From Saccharomyces uvarum (taxonomy: Eukaryota > Ascomycota > Saccharomycetes > Saccharomycetales > Saccharomycetaceae): a DNA stretch of 64,000 bases. Shown one piece after another: positions 11,423 through 20,534 of this stretch. The stretch is taken from positions 847,001 to 911,000 of the forward strand of contig OX365939.1 in NCBI GenBank assembly GCA_947243795.1, in the 5' to 3' direction. Position 1 is the stretch's first letter. Each line of letters begins with the position of its first letter. The notes below the pieces were generated by a model, which searched no databases, was not told where the DNA came from, and was given only the letters and a program-made list of their open reading frames with translations. A program made the position numbers and the translations under genes.

Positions 11423-13624
11423 ATGAGTCTGGTACTAGACGACATCGTCCTCTCGCTGACAAATGCTAACGATAGAACACCTCTGCAGACCCTTAAGATC
11501 ACCCTGCACCTGCTGTACGAAAAATCAAAACAATATGGTCTCTCATCGCCACAACTACAACTGCTCGTACGGTTCATCTGCGAGACCTCGGTAATAGACA
11601 CTGTGACAAAAGTGTACATCGTGGAAAACTGCTTTCTGCCCAACGATTACCTGACCAACGACCCCATCTTGGAGGTCATTAACCATCTCGGTACGCCAAC
11701 TGTGTTCTCTCGGTACCGCATACAAACCCCCCCGGTCTTACAATCCGCACTCTGCAAATGGTTGGTGCACGTCTACTTCCTGTTTCCTGTATCTTCGGAA
11801 TGCGGTCGTAGCATATCGGGCTCTATCTGGTTGCATTTATGGCAGTTTTCCTTCCTGCAAAAATGGATAACTTACCTCATCATTTGGCAAACCTCCACGC
11901 CAAATGACGTCAAACCTTGGAAAGTGTCCATCATCGGCAAATGCGCCATGAATCCCGGTTACCGAGATGCTCCCGCTACTGCAACTTTGATTTTGCAACG
12001 CTACCAGTGCCTCGTGGGTGCCTCCAACCAAATCATCGATTTGATAATAAATATTAATTGTAATAAGAAAACACTGAAAAGTCACAAATATCTGAAACTA
12101 GATCTAAGTTTCCTATCTGATCTACAACGGATATTGTCTAGAGCTCATCCAACCAGTTTTTCCGTGGAGGTTGTTCAAAATACAATCGATGTGTATTTAA
12201 ATGAAATCCATCAACTAGGTACCGCCTCCACGCGCCCACTCCGACTCCATTCATTACCGGGACATTCATCCTCCAATGGCATGGTCTCCCTACTGGATAT
12301 CACGTCATTGGATCAACTAGCCCAAAACTGGACACGACTGTATATTCCCAATGACGTGGATTCTATGGTGGCTCCGTCCTCAAATATCAATATTTTACTA
12401 CAGCCAAAAGTCCTGTCTAGAGAATCGCTCAGGCATTTATACTCCAGTATCATTCTCATCAAAAATGGTCGTCAGACATCATCATCACCACATGAATGGT
12501 GCATTTGGCAATTAAAACGATGTTTTGCCCACCAGGCAGAGGCTCCTCGAGAATTGATATATACCGTCATCTCAATCTCCTCAATGGATAATGAACTGTC
12601 TTATCAGATCATTCAAACATTTTGCAATTTAAAATACCTAAAGCACGATGAAGATACCTTGAAGAACATTTGCGGTGGCATCTTGCCGTTATGGAAACCC
12701 CAATTAATTAGCGGTACAAGAGAATTTCTCGTTAAATTCATAGCTGGTGTCCTCATGTGGAGTACGCACAATGGCTGTGATAATAATCGAACCTTTCCTG
12801 AGATATGTTTTTATATTTTACAAATGATTACAAATTGGCTTCTCGATGATAAACTAATGATGCTTGGCCTGACACTACTACACGACATACAAAGCTTGCT
12901 TACTTTAGATCAGATTTTCAACAATTCTACCTCAAATCGGTTTTCTACTATGGCCATAATCACTTCATTGAACGTTTTGACTCAGTTATCCACACAGAGC
13001 AATTCAGATTATGCGATTCAATATTTGATATTGGGTCCTGACATCATGAACAAAATCTTCACCTTTGATGACCCTTTACTTTTATCAACCGCCTGCCGGT
13101 ATCTAATCGCAACAAAGAATAAGCTAATGCAGTACCCTCCAACAAACAAATATGTTCAAACACAAAATCAGTACATCATGGATTTGACAAATTATCTATA
13201 CAGAAATAAAGTGTTTTCATCCAAAACTCTATTTGGTATCCCGATAGACTTTTTCAAAACGACTCTAGAAAATGTGTATGTTCCGACTGTGGATTTCAAA
13301 AATTTGAAATTTTTTACAATAACTGGTATACCAGCACTAGCGTATACTTGTGTCGTTATTCTCAAGCAATTAGAATCAACCCAAAATACCAGAATAAAAT
13401 TCACCAGCGGCATTATAAATGAGGAGACGTTCAAGGATTTCGCTCGAATAAATCACAGTGAGCTTAGCCAACAAGGTTGGATAAAGGGTATATCTAACAT
13501 TAACGATTTAAGAGTGGAAATTTTAAAACACATAAGTACAACTGCCAACCCGTATAGAGGAATCGCGGTATTCTTATTTACCTATTTGAAAAGTCTGTCC
13601 AAATATAATCCACAGGACCCATAG
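11423..13624 (+). CDS. CTF3: Kinetochore protein Ctf3 (CENP-I)
   Basis: The protein has 733 residues, the same length as yeast Ctf3. It is an all-helical HEAT-like protein and a component of the inner-kinetochore Ctf19/CCAN complex, with Mcm16 and Mcm22, binding near CENP-A nucleosomes. I see no enzymatic motifs; identification is by whole-protein similarity (LCKWLVHVYFLFPV, SGTREFLVKF, LIATKNKLMQYP). An extra ATG four bases earlier, at 11419, is out of frame and opens a 16-codon frame overlapping the CTF3 start (see findings). It is convergent with NAM2, with 115 bp between them. Confidence 0.96.
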   Translation: MSLVLDDIVLSLTNANDRTPLQTLKITLHLLYEKSKQYGLSSPQLQLLVRFICETSVIDTVTKVYIVENCFLPNDYLTNDPILEVINHLGTPTVFSRYRIQTPPVLQSALCKWLVHVYFLFPVSSECGRSISGSIWLHLWQFSFLQKWITYLIIWQTSTPNDVKPWKVSIIGKCAMNPGYRDAPATATLILQRYQCLVGASNQIIDLIININCNKKTLKSHKYLKLDLSFLSDLQRILSRAHPTSFSVEVVQNTIDVYLNEIHQLGTASTRPLRLHSLPGHSSSNGMVSLLDITSLDQLAQNWTRLYIPNDVDSMVAPSSNINILLQPKVLSRESLRHLYSSIILIKNGRQTSSSPHEWCIWQLKRCFAHQAEAPRELIYTVISISSMDNELSYQIIQTFCNLKYLKHDEDTLKNICGGILPLWKPQLISGTREFLVKFIAGVLMWSTHNGCDNNRTFPEICFYILQMITNWLLDDKLMMLGLTLLHDIQSLLTLDQIFNNSTSNRFSTMAIITSLNVLTQLSTQSNSDYAIQYLILGPDIMNKIFTFDDPLLLSTACRYLIATKNKLMQYPPTNKYVQTQNQYIMDLTNYLYRNKVFSSKTLFGIPIDFFKTTLENVYVPTVDFKNLKFFTITGIPALAYTCVVILKQLESTQNTRIKFTSGIINEETFKDFARINHSELSQQGWIKGISNINDLRVEILKHISTTANPYRGIAVFLFTYLKSLSKYNPQDP

Positions 13625-13694
13625 AAACATATGCACTTATATCTCCATAAAAACGGACTGCACCATGTATATCTATAAGACGTTAATATATAAC

Positions 13695-13702
13695 TATTTA
13701 CA
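13695..13702 (-). promoter_or_regulatory. Puf3-binding element in NAM2 3'UTR
   Basis: On the NAM2 strand this reads TGTAAATA, a perfect match to the Puf3 consensus UGUANAUA, 38 nt downstream of the NAM2 stop codon. The base two positions upstream is C, which Puf3 is known to prefer. Puf3 controls decay, localisation and translation of mRNAs for mitochondrial proteins, which fits a mitochondrial tRNA synthetase. Confidence 0.65.
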
Positions 13703-13739
13703 GGCATTAATAATATTACTAAACACACGACGCATGAGA

Positions 13740-16427
13740 TTATTTATGGAATAAGAAACTAATCACATTGTACTTCATAACGAATTTTTCGATCTTTTTA
13801 TTCATTAGATACATTCTACCTTCTGGTAACTTCATTAAAGTTTCAATAACGGCGTCTCTACCCAATTTGAAAAAATTCTTATCAGCTGTGTACATAAATT
13901 TGACCCTACCATTTACAACAATTTGAAATTTCTTAAATTGGGACTCAGTAGTGTGCTCAACTGCTGGCCACTGGTAATGGTTCCATTCCATTTGAGAGCT
14001 AATCATTTCGGCGGCCTCTTCTGAAACTGATGGCACCACAGGGTAGATGCTGCTTATCAGTTTTTGTAAATTCTGTACCATCATTTCATTTCTTACTTCA
14101 CCTTTCCTCATTGCAGCCTCTAAAACACTGGTTAATTTCATATAATCCGATATTACAGTATTTAAAGAGATATGAATTTCAAAGGATTCTGTTATTGACT
14201 TCAAGTAACGTTGTACATCATTGTGAAATTTCACCTCTGCATCATTGAGATCTGTCGGTGTCTTATACTCCTTACTGATTGCCAGATTCTCCTTAAGGCT
14301 AAGAATATTTTTAGTCAAAACAAGAACCTTTTGCAACCAGCGTTCAATACCGACAATCTTCGATTCATCCCAATTGAGAGCGTCCGCAACGGGGCTTTGG
14401 AAAAGAATATGGGCTCTTGTAGCATCAGGTCCATGCTTTGAAATGCATTCGTTAGGATCAGCACCATTATGTTTCGATTTTGACATTTTTTCATAAGAAA
14501 CTATTGGTACTTTGCCGTTTGCTCTAATAATTACAGAATTACCTTCTGAAGAATCATTTATAGATTCCAACTCATCAGACATCAAAAACCGCCCAGTATC
14601 GGGATTAATATAGGTTTTACCTTGAACCATTCCCTGTGTGACCAGTTTTTTGAAAGGCTCAAATACTCCGGTGGGATCGTTCCATGCATTAATAGACCCA
14701 AGAAATTTAGCTATAAATCTTGAATATAATAAATGCAAAATTGCGTGTTCTACCCCACCAATATAAATATCGACGGGCATATGCTTGCTTGCAGTATCAC
14801 AATCAAAAGGTTTTGATGTATTGTTCGGGTCCAAATATCTGAAATAATACCAAGAACTATCAATAAAAGTATCCATTGTATCTGTCTCTCTTTTGGCAGG
14901 GCTTCCACAAGAAGGACAATTAATATTTACAAATTCTTCAATTGTCGATAACGGGTTCCCTTTTGTGTTCAATTCCTTAATATCAGGCAGCCTGACAGGC
15001 AGGTCACTTTCTGGAACAGGCACAGGCCCACAACTATCACAGTGAATGATGGGGATTGGAGTACCCCAGTATCTTTGTCTACTTATTAACCAATCTCTGA
15101 TCTTATATCTAACGATATTTCTGGATAAATTTTCGGTATGCAGTTTCCCTATTATTGACTTTCTTGCCACCCCAGTAAAAACTCCTGAGTATTCGCCACT
15201 TTCTTTAGTCAGAACACCATTGGTGGACGTAAATGGAACAGTTTCAATTAATTCCTGTTTTTCTTTTTCAGATAATTTAGAAGTATCGTCAAAGAATGGC
15301 GTTACACATGTTTTAATGTGTTGTCCAGGACAATTTTGTTTCCAAAATTCAAAATCTCGACTATCATGACCTGGACATCCCATCACTGCACTTGGTGCAG
15401 AACCATAGCCACTGATAACATAAGGAGCTACAAAGATGGGAATTTCCTCCTTCGTCAGGGGGTTGACGGCATTTATATTGGGCAAATGGAATCCCTCCTT
15501 TGTATCGTCTGGCAATGCATCACTTTTGCTTAAAAACTCTTTCAAATCGGGTATCGTCTCGCAATACTTCTGTACGACTGGATGATCCAATGCTAGAGCC
15601 ACATACTGTACCGCAAATAAGGTTTCTGGTCTTGTTGTAAACACCACTAAATCTTCAAATCTGGAATCTGTAACTTTAAAGATCAATTCTGTACCTAGAG
15701 ACTCACCTATCCAATTTCTTTGCATTTGTTTCACATTGGAAGGCCAGTCCTTCAATTGAGTCAAGTGTTTTCTCAATTTAGGAGCAAATTTTGTTATCCC
15801 CAAGAACCATTGCTTAAGTTTCTTTTTCTCCACAATTGCTCCTGATCTCCAAGAACGGCCCTGGGCATCTACTTGTTCGTTAGCCAAGACCGTCTTATCA
15901 ACAGGATCCCAATTAATTTCTGCTTCCTTACGGTAAGCCAAGCCGTTTTCGAATAGTTTTAAAAAAATCCATTGGGTGAATTTATAATATTCAGGATCAC
16001 ATGTGGCTATTTCTCTGTCCCAGTCGAAATTGGCCAGCATACTTTCCATTTGTTGTTTCATTTTTGAAATATTCTCCCTGGTCCATATGGCAGGGTTAAT
16101 ACCCCTTTCAATGGCAGCATTTTCGGCAGGTAACCCAAAAGCATCCCACCCCATTGGATGTATCACGTCGTAGCCTTTTTGCTTGTAAAATCTATTCAAA
16201 GAATCGCTAATAACATACACTCGAAGGTGTCCTATATGCAGCATCCCGGAGGGATACGGAAACTGGCACAAGATATATTTTGACCCTTTACCTTGGCCTT
16301 CTTGTTTGGGAAACCCACGAATGGTCTTCTGCTTCCATTTCTCACCGATTGCAATCAGCTTCTGTACAGCAGGACTGGGACCTTTTCTTTGAGTGGATAA
16401 AAACCGTCTTGAAGATCGATGCAACAT
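13740..16427 (-). CDS. NAM2: Mitochondrial leucyl-tRNA synthetase
   Basis: The protein has 895 residues. It charges mitochondrial tRNA-Leu and, in S. cerevisiae, also helps splice group I introns in the mitochondrial COB and COX1 transcripts. Class I signatures are clear: HIGH at 64-67 (GMLHIGHLRVY) and KMSKS at 647-651. The CP1 editing domain carries the TTRPETLFA motif. The N-terminus MLHRSSRRFLSTQR is Arg/Ser-rich with no acidic residue, a typical mitochondrial targeting sequence. I chose the ATG at 16427; the frame runs a few codons further upstream without another ATG. It is divergent from SMC6. Confidence 0.97.
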   Translation of the reverse strand: MLHRSSRRFLSTQRKGPSPAVQKLIAIGEKWKQKTIRGFPKQEGQGKGSKYILCQFPYPSGMLHIGHLRVYVISDSLNRFYKQKGYDVIHPMGWDAFGLPAENAAIERGINPAIWTRENISKMKQQMESMLANFDWDREIATCDPEYYKFTQWIFLKLFENGLAYRKEAEINWDPVDKTVLANEQVDAQGRSWRSGAIVEKKKLKQWFLGITKFAPKLRKHLTQLKDWPSNVKQMQRNWIGESLGTELIFKVTDSRFEDLVVFTTRPETLFAVQYVALALDHPVVQKYCETIPDLKEFLSKSDALPDDTKEGFHLPNINAVNPLTKEEIPIFVAPYVISGYGSAPSAVMGCPGHDSRDFEFWKQNCPGQHIKTCVTPFFDDTSKLSEKEKQELIETVPFTSTNGVLTKESGEYSGVFTGVARKSIIGKLHTENLSRNIVRYKIRDWLISRQRYWGTPIPIIHCDSCGPVPVPESDLPVRLPDIKELNTKGNPLSTIEEFVNINCPSCGSPAKRETDTMDTFIDSSWYYFRYLDPNNTSKPFDCDTASKHMPVDIYIGGVEHAILHLLYSRFIAKFLGSINAWNDPTGVFEPFKKLVTQGMVQGKTYINPDTGRFLMSDELESINDSSEGNSVIIRANGKVPIVSYEKMSKSKHNGADPNECISKHGPDATRAHILFQSPVADALNWDESKIVGIERWLQKVLVLTKNILSLKENLAISKEYKTPTDLNDAEVKFHNDVQRYLKSITESFEIHISLNTVISDYMKLTSVLEAAMRKGEVRNEMMVQNLQKLISSIYPVVPSVSEEAAEMISSQMEWNHYQWPAVEHTTESQFKKFQIVVNGRVKFMYTADKNFFKLGRDAVIETLMKLPEGRMYLMNKKIEKFVMKYNVISFLFHK

Positions 16428-16966
16428 CCTTCCCACTACACACACGCGTCAATTTAGCCACGTACGAAGTCTACAATAAAGATCAGCACTAGTTTGTCCG
16501 ACGACTCGATTGTTCCTTCTGCCAATCCCTTAGCTCTTCGAGCAAAATCGTTAAAAGGCTTTCTTCGGTTTCTTTAATTTGTTCGCGGGGGCAAGATGGG
16601 AAGAATTCTTAGATCAAAAAGTGCAAAAGAGCCAAGAAAACACCAAGAAAGTCCGTAAACTTTCCTATAACGCCTTGTTAGCAAGGCCGTTTCATCTGCC
16701 GAACCGAATAGATACTCAGAATATATGTTCTCGCCTATTTCCGGCAATTTCTTCTTAACTGCTATAAATCTTAGCACAAAGCTGCCAAAAACGCGTCGCG
16801 TATACTAGTTTTCATTATGTTGTTTTTTATCAACATGCATCTCGATGCTTTTACACCATAGATCAAAAGTTCCCAGAGCAAATAAAGGAATACTGGTTTG
16901 CGGTCGGACAAGCTGCTGCCTCAAAGTAGATATAACTAATATAGCCTTATCAGGTTGCTAGATGGT
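16428..16966. promoter_or_regulatory. Divergent NAM2/SMC6 promoter with MCB element
   Basis: This 539 bp spacer has an MluI cell-cycle box, ACGCGT, at 16791-16796. It runs into TCGCG and lies about 170 bp upstream of the SMC6 ATG. MBF (Mbp1/Swi6) sites like this drive G1/S expression, which fits a genome-stability gene. A second ACGCGT at 16443-16448 lies within 20 bp of the NAM2 ATG and is probably part of its leader. I see no gene or RNA in the remainder. Confidence 0.6.
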
Positions 16967-19900
16967 ATGACTTCAACAGTAGTTGGTAATAAAAGGCCTA
17001 TAGAGCAGGTGGACGATGAGTTGCTTTCACTGACTGCGCAACAGGAAAACGAACAGCAGCAGCAACAGAGAAAGCGCAGACGCCACCAGTTTGCTCCCAT
17101 GACTCAGTTCAGCCACAATACGCTGGATGAAGAAGACAGTGGCATCAGGAGCAATTCTGAGAGCACAGTGGCGGATAACGATACCTTTTTGGAGGAGTCA
17201 CCTTCTGGATATATTAAAAAAGTAATTTTAAGGAACTTTATGTGCCACGAACACTTTGAACTTGAGCTGGGTTCCAGATTAAATTTTATTGTCGGAAATA
17301 ACGGTAGTGGTAAAAGTGCCATATTGACTGCTATTACTATTGGTTTGGGAGCCAAGGCGAGTGAAACCAATAGAGGCTCATCTTTAAAGGACTTGATTCG
17401 AGAAGGCTGCTATTCTGCTAAAATTACTCTCCATCTAGACAATAGCAAGTATGGTGCCTATCAGCAAGGAACGTTTGGTAACGAAATTATAGTGGAGAGA
17501 ACAATCAAGAGAGATGGACCTGCTTCTTTTAGCTTGAAATCTGAAAATGGCAAGGAGATCAGCAGTAAGAAAAAGGATATTCAAACTGTAGTGGACTATT
17601 TTTCTGTTCCTGTGAGCAACCCCATGTGTTTTTTATCACAAGATGCAGCCCGGTCTTTCTTGACTGCTAGCACTTCTCAGGATAAATATAGTCATTTCAT
17701 GAAAGGGACTTTACTGCAAGAAATCACGGAAAATTTGGTTTATGCCAGTGCCATTCATGATAGTGCACAGGAAAACATGGGACTGCACTTGGAAAATTTG
17801 AAGTCTTTGAAGGCCGAATATGAAGATGCTAAGAAATTGCTACAAGAGTTGAACCAGACTTCAGACTTAAGCGAGAGAAAAATGCTTTTACAAGCGAAAT
17901 CACTATGGATTGATATTGCGCATAACACGGATGCCTGCAAAAACTTGGAAGATGAGATTAATGGTATTCAACACAAGATTGATGAAATTTCTGAGAAAAT
18001 TAACAGTAGGCAAGAAAAGATTGAAAGTTACACATCTGACGACGCAACTGTTGAAGGAGAAATTGATGCCAAGGTTTTATATGTCAATGAAAAGGACAGT
18101 GATCATCAAAATGCAAGGCAATTATTAAGAGACGTTAAAAGCAGGTTTGAAAAGGAAAAAAGTAATCAAGCTGAAGCGGAAAGTAATATTGATCAAGGTA
18201 AGAAAAAAGTCAATGCTTTAAATAAAACAATCGCTCATTTGGAAGAGGAACTGACAAAAGAAATGGGGGGTGATAAAGATCAGATGAGAAAGGAACTTGA
18301 ACAATTAGAAAAAGATAATGAAAAATTGAGAGACGTTAATAATTCTTTTGTTGTTGATTTACAGGATTCACAGAACGAAGAAAAAGACATTCAGCATGAA
18401 CGTGAATCAGAACTAAGAATCGCTACGCGTAGCATTCAAAACAAAAAGACGGAGCTACAAAATATTGCCAAAGGTAATGATACTTTCTTAATGAACTTTG
18501 ATCGTAATATGGATATGCTTCTGAAAACTATAGAACAAAGGAAAAACGAGTTTCAGACTCCTCCAATCGGACCACTAGGTTCCTTTGTGACTATCAAAAA
18601 GGATTACGAGAAGTGGACACGCTCTATCCAAAGAGCCATATCATCTTCCTTAAATTCATTTGTTGTGTCAAATCCAAAAGATAATAGGCTATTCAGGGAC
18701 ATTATAAGGTCATGTGGTATAAGAAGCAATATCCCTATTGTCACTTATCGTTTAAATCAATTCGATTATTCAAGAGGTAAGGCACATGGAAACTATCCAA
18801 CCATAGTGGACGCGCTAGATTTTTCAAAACCAGAAATTGAATGCCTATTCGTTGATTTGAGTAAAATTGAAAAAATAGTGTTGATTGCAGATAAAAATGA
18901 AGCTAGAAATTTTTTACAGAGAAATCCAGCAAATGTTAATATGGCTTTGTCGTTGAGAGATAGACGTAGTGGTTTCCAACTTTCAGGTGGCTATAGGCTA
19001 GATACGGTTACGTATCAAGATAAAATTAGGTTAAAAGTTAATTCATCATCCGACAATGGGGCCAGCTATTTGCGGGACTTGATTGAACAAGAGACCAAAG
19101 AAATACAACATATACGAGATCGTTATGAGGAAAAGTTGGATGGTGTAAGGTCAAAGTTAAATGAAACAGATGTACGACTCAGAAACACAAAAAATGAAAT
19201 GAGAAAAACTAATTCTAGAATCACGGAATTGAAAATGAATGTTGGGAAAGTAGTCGATACAGGTATACTGAATTCGAAAATCAATGAGAGAAAAAATCAA
19301 GAACAAGCCATCGCCGGTTACGAAGCTGCTAAAGAAGAACTTGGGTTGAAGATTGAACAAATTGCACAAGAGGCTCAACCCATCAAAGAGCAATACGACT
19401 CTACAAAATTAGCCTTGGTAGAAGCGCAAGATGAATTACAGCAGCTAAAGGAAGACATCAACAGCCGTCAATCCAAGATTCAAAAATTCAAAGATGATAT
19501 TGTTTATTACAATGATAAAAAGAAGTCTTATCAGGAAAATATAAAAAAAATTGAAGCCAATGTAGCGGTATTAAATGAAGGTATACAAAAGCAGATTGAA
19601 AATGCTTGTGGATTTTGTTCAAAGGAGCAACTGGAAGGTGTTGACCTACCGGATACTCAAGATGAAATCAAACGTGAACTGGATAAAGTCTCGAGGATGA
19701 TCCAAAAGGCTGAGAAAAGTTTAGGGTTGTCACAGGAAGAGGTCATTGAGCTATTTGAGAAATGTAGAAATAAATACAAAGAAGGCCAAAAGAAATATGT
19801 GGAGATAGACGAAGCACTAAACAGATTGCATAATTCCCTAAAGGCTCGTGACCAAAACTATAAAAATGCAGAAAAGGGGACATGCTTTGACGCAGACATG

Positions 19901-20314
19901 GATTTCCGTGCATCTTTGAAAGTTAGAAAATTCTCTGGGAACCTTTCTTTCATCAAAGATACTAAGAGCTTAGAGATATATATCTTAACCACTAACGATG
20001 AGAAAGCAAGGAATGTAGACACTTTATCTGGTGGTGAAAAGTCCTTTTCCCAAATGGCATTGTTATTAGCTACATGGAAACCTATGCGTTCTAGGATTAT
20101 TGCATTGGACGAATTCGACGTTTTCATGGATCAAGTGAATAGAAAGATTGGTACAACTCTTATAGTTAAAAAGCTAAAAGATATCGCAAGAACTCAAACT
20201 ATTATCATTACTCCTCAAGACATCGGGAAAATTGCTGACATCGACAGTTCCGGTGTCAGTATCCACAAAATGAGAGATCCCGAACGACAAAATAACTCCA
20301 ACTTTTATGATTAA
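16967..20314 (+). CDS. SMC6: Smc6, Smc5/6 complex ATPase
   Basis: The protein has 1115 residues. Walker A GNNGSGKS is at 110-117, the ABC signature LSGGEKS at 1020-1026, and Walker B ALDEFDVFMD shortly after. Two long coiled coils (about 290-510 and 710-960) flank a globular hinge. The N-terminus is Gln/Arg-rich with a likely nuclear localisation signal (RKRRRH). The Smc5/6 complex has SUMO-ligase and DNA-entrapping activity and acts in recombination, replication-fork repair and rDNA stability. The ATG at 16967 (MTSTVVGNKRPIEQ) aligns with the known start. An MCB element sits in its promoter. It is convergent with IKI3. Confidence 0.97.
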   Translation: MTSTVVGNKRPIEQVDDELLSLTAQQENEQQQQQRKRRRHQFAPMTQFSHNTLDEEDSGIRSNSESTVADNDTFLEESPSGYIKKVILRNFMCHEHFELELGSRLNFIVGNNGSGKSAILTAITIGLGAKASETNRGSSLKDLIREGCYSAKITLHLDNSKYGAYQQGTFGNEIIVERTIKRDGPASFSLKSENGKEISSKKKDIQTVVDYFSVPVSNPMCFLSQDAARSFLTASTSQDKYSHFMKGTLLQEITENLVYASAIHDSAQENMGLHLENLKSLKAEYEDAKKLLQELNQTSDLSERKMLLQAKSLWIDIAHNTDACKNLEDEINGIQHKIDEISEKINSRQEKIESYTSDDATVEGEIDAKVLYVNEKDSDHQNARQLLRDVKSRFEKEKSNQAEAESNIDQGKKKVNALNKTIAHLEEELTKEMGGDKDQMRKELEQLEKDNEKLRDVNNSFVVDLQDSQNEEKDIQHERESELRIATRSIQNKKTELQNIAKGNDTFLMNFDRNMDMLLKTIEQRKNEFQTPPIGPLGSFVTIKKDYEKWTRSIQRAISSSLNSFVVSNPKDNRLFRDIIRSCGIRSNIPIVTYRLNQFDYSRGKAHGNYPTIVDALDFSKPEIECLFVDLSKIEKIVLIADKNEARNFLQRNPANVNMALSLRDRRSGFQLSGGYRLDTVTYQDKIRLKVNSSSDNGASYLRDLIEQETKEIQHIRDRYEEKLDGVRSKLNETDVRLRNTKNEMRKTNSRITELKMNVGKVVDTGILNSKINERKNQEQAIAGYEAAKEELGLKIEQIAQEAQPIKEQYDSTKLALVEAQDELQQLKEDINSRQSKIQKFKDDIVYYNDKKKSYQENIKKIEANVAVLNEGIQKQIENACGFCSKEQLEGVDLPDTQDEIKRELDKVSRMIQKAEKSLGLSQEEVIELFEKCRNKYKEGQKKYVEIDEALNRLHNSLKARDQNYKNAEKGTCFDADMDFRASLKVRKFSGNLSFIKDTKSLEIYILTTNDEKARNVDTLSGGEKSFSQMALLLATWKPMRSRIIALDEFDVFMDQVNRKIGTTLIVKKLKDIARTQTIIITPQDIGKIADIDSSGVSIHKMRDPERQNNSNFYD

Positions 20315-20534
20315 TCTTTCATTTAGTTATAATGATATTTAATAAATATATAGAACGAAGAATAAATTGATTTTTATTGCAACAATTTTAAAATTACAAT
20401 TTTAAGTTTAATTGTGAAACTCTTACTTTCCATTGATAAATTCACACCACGAAGAAATCCATTTCTACGAATATTTTCCTTTATATTTATGAACAATTAT
20501 GACACTAATTTAAATATTGAATAAATAAGGATAC

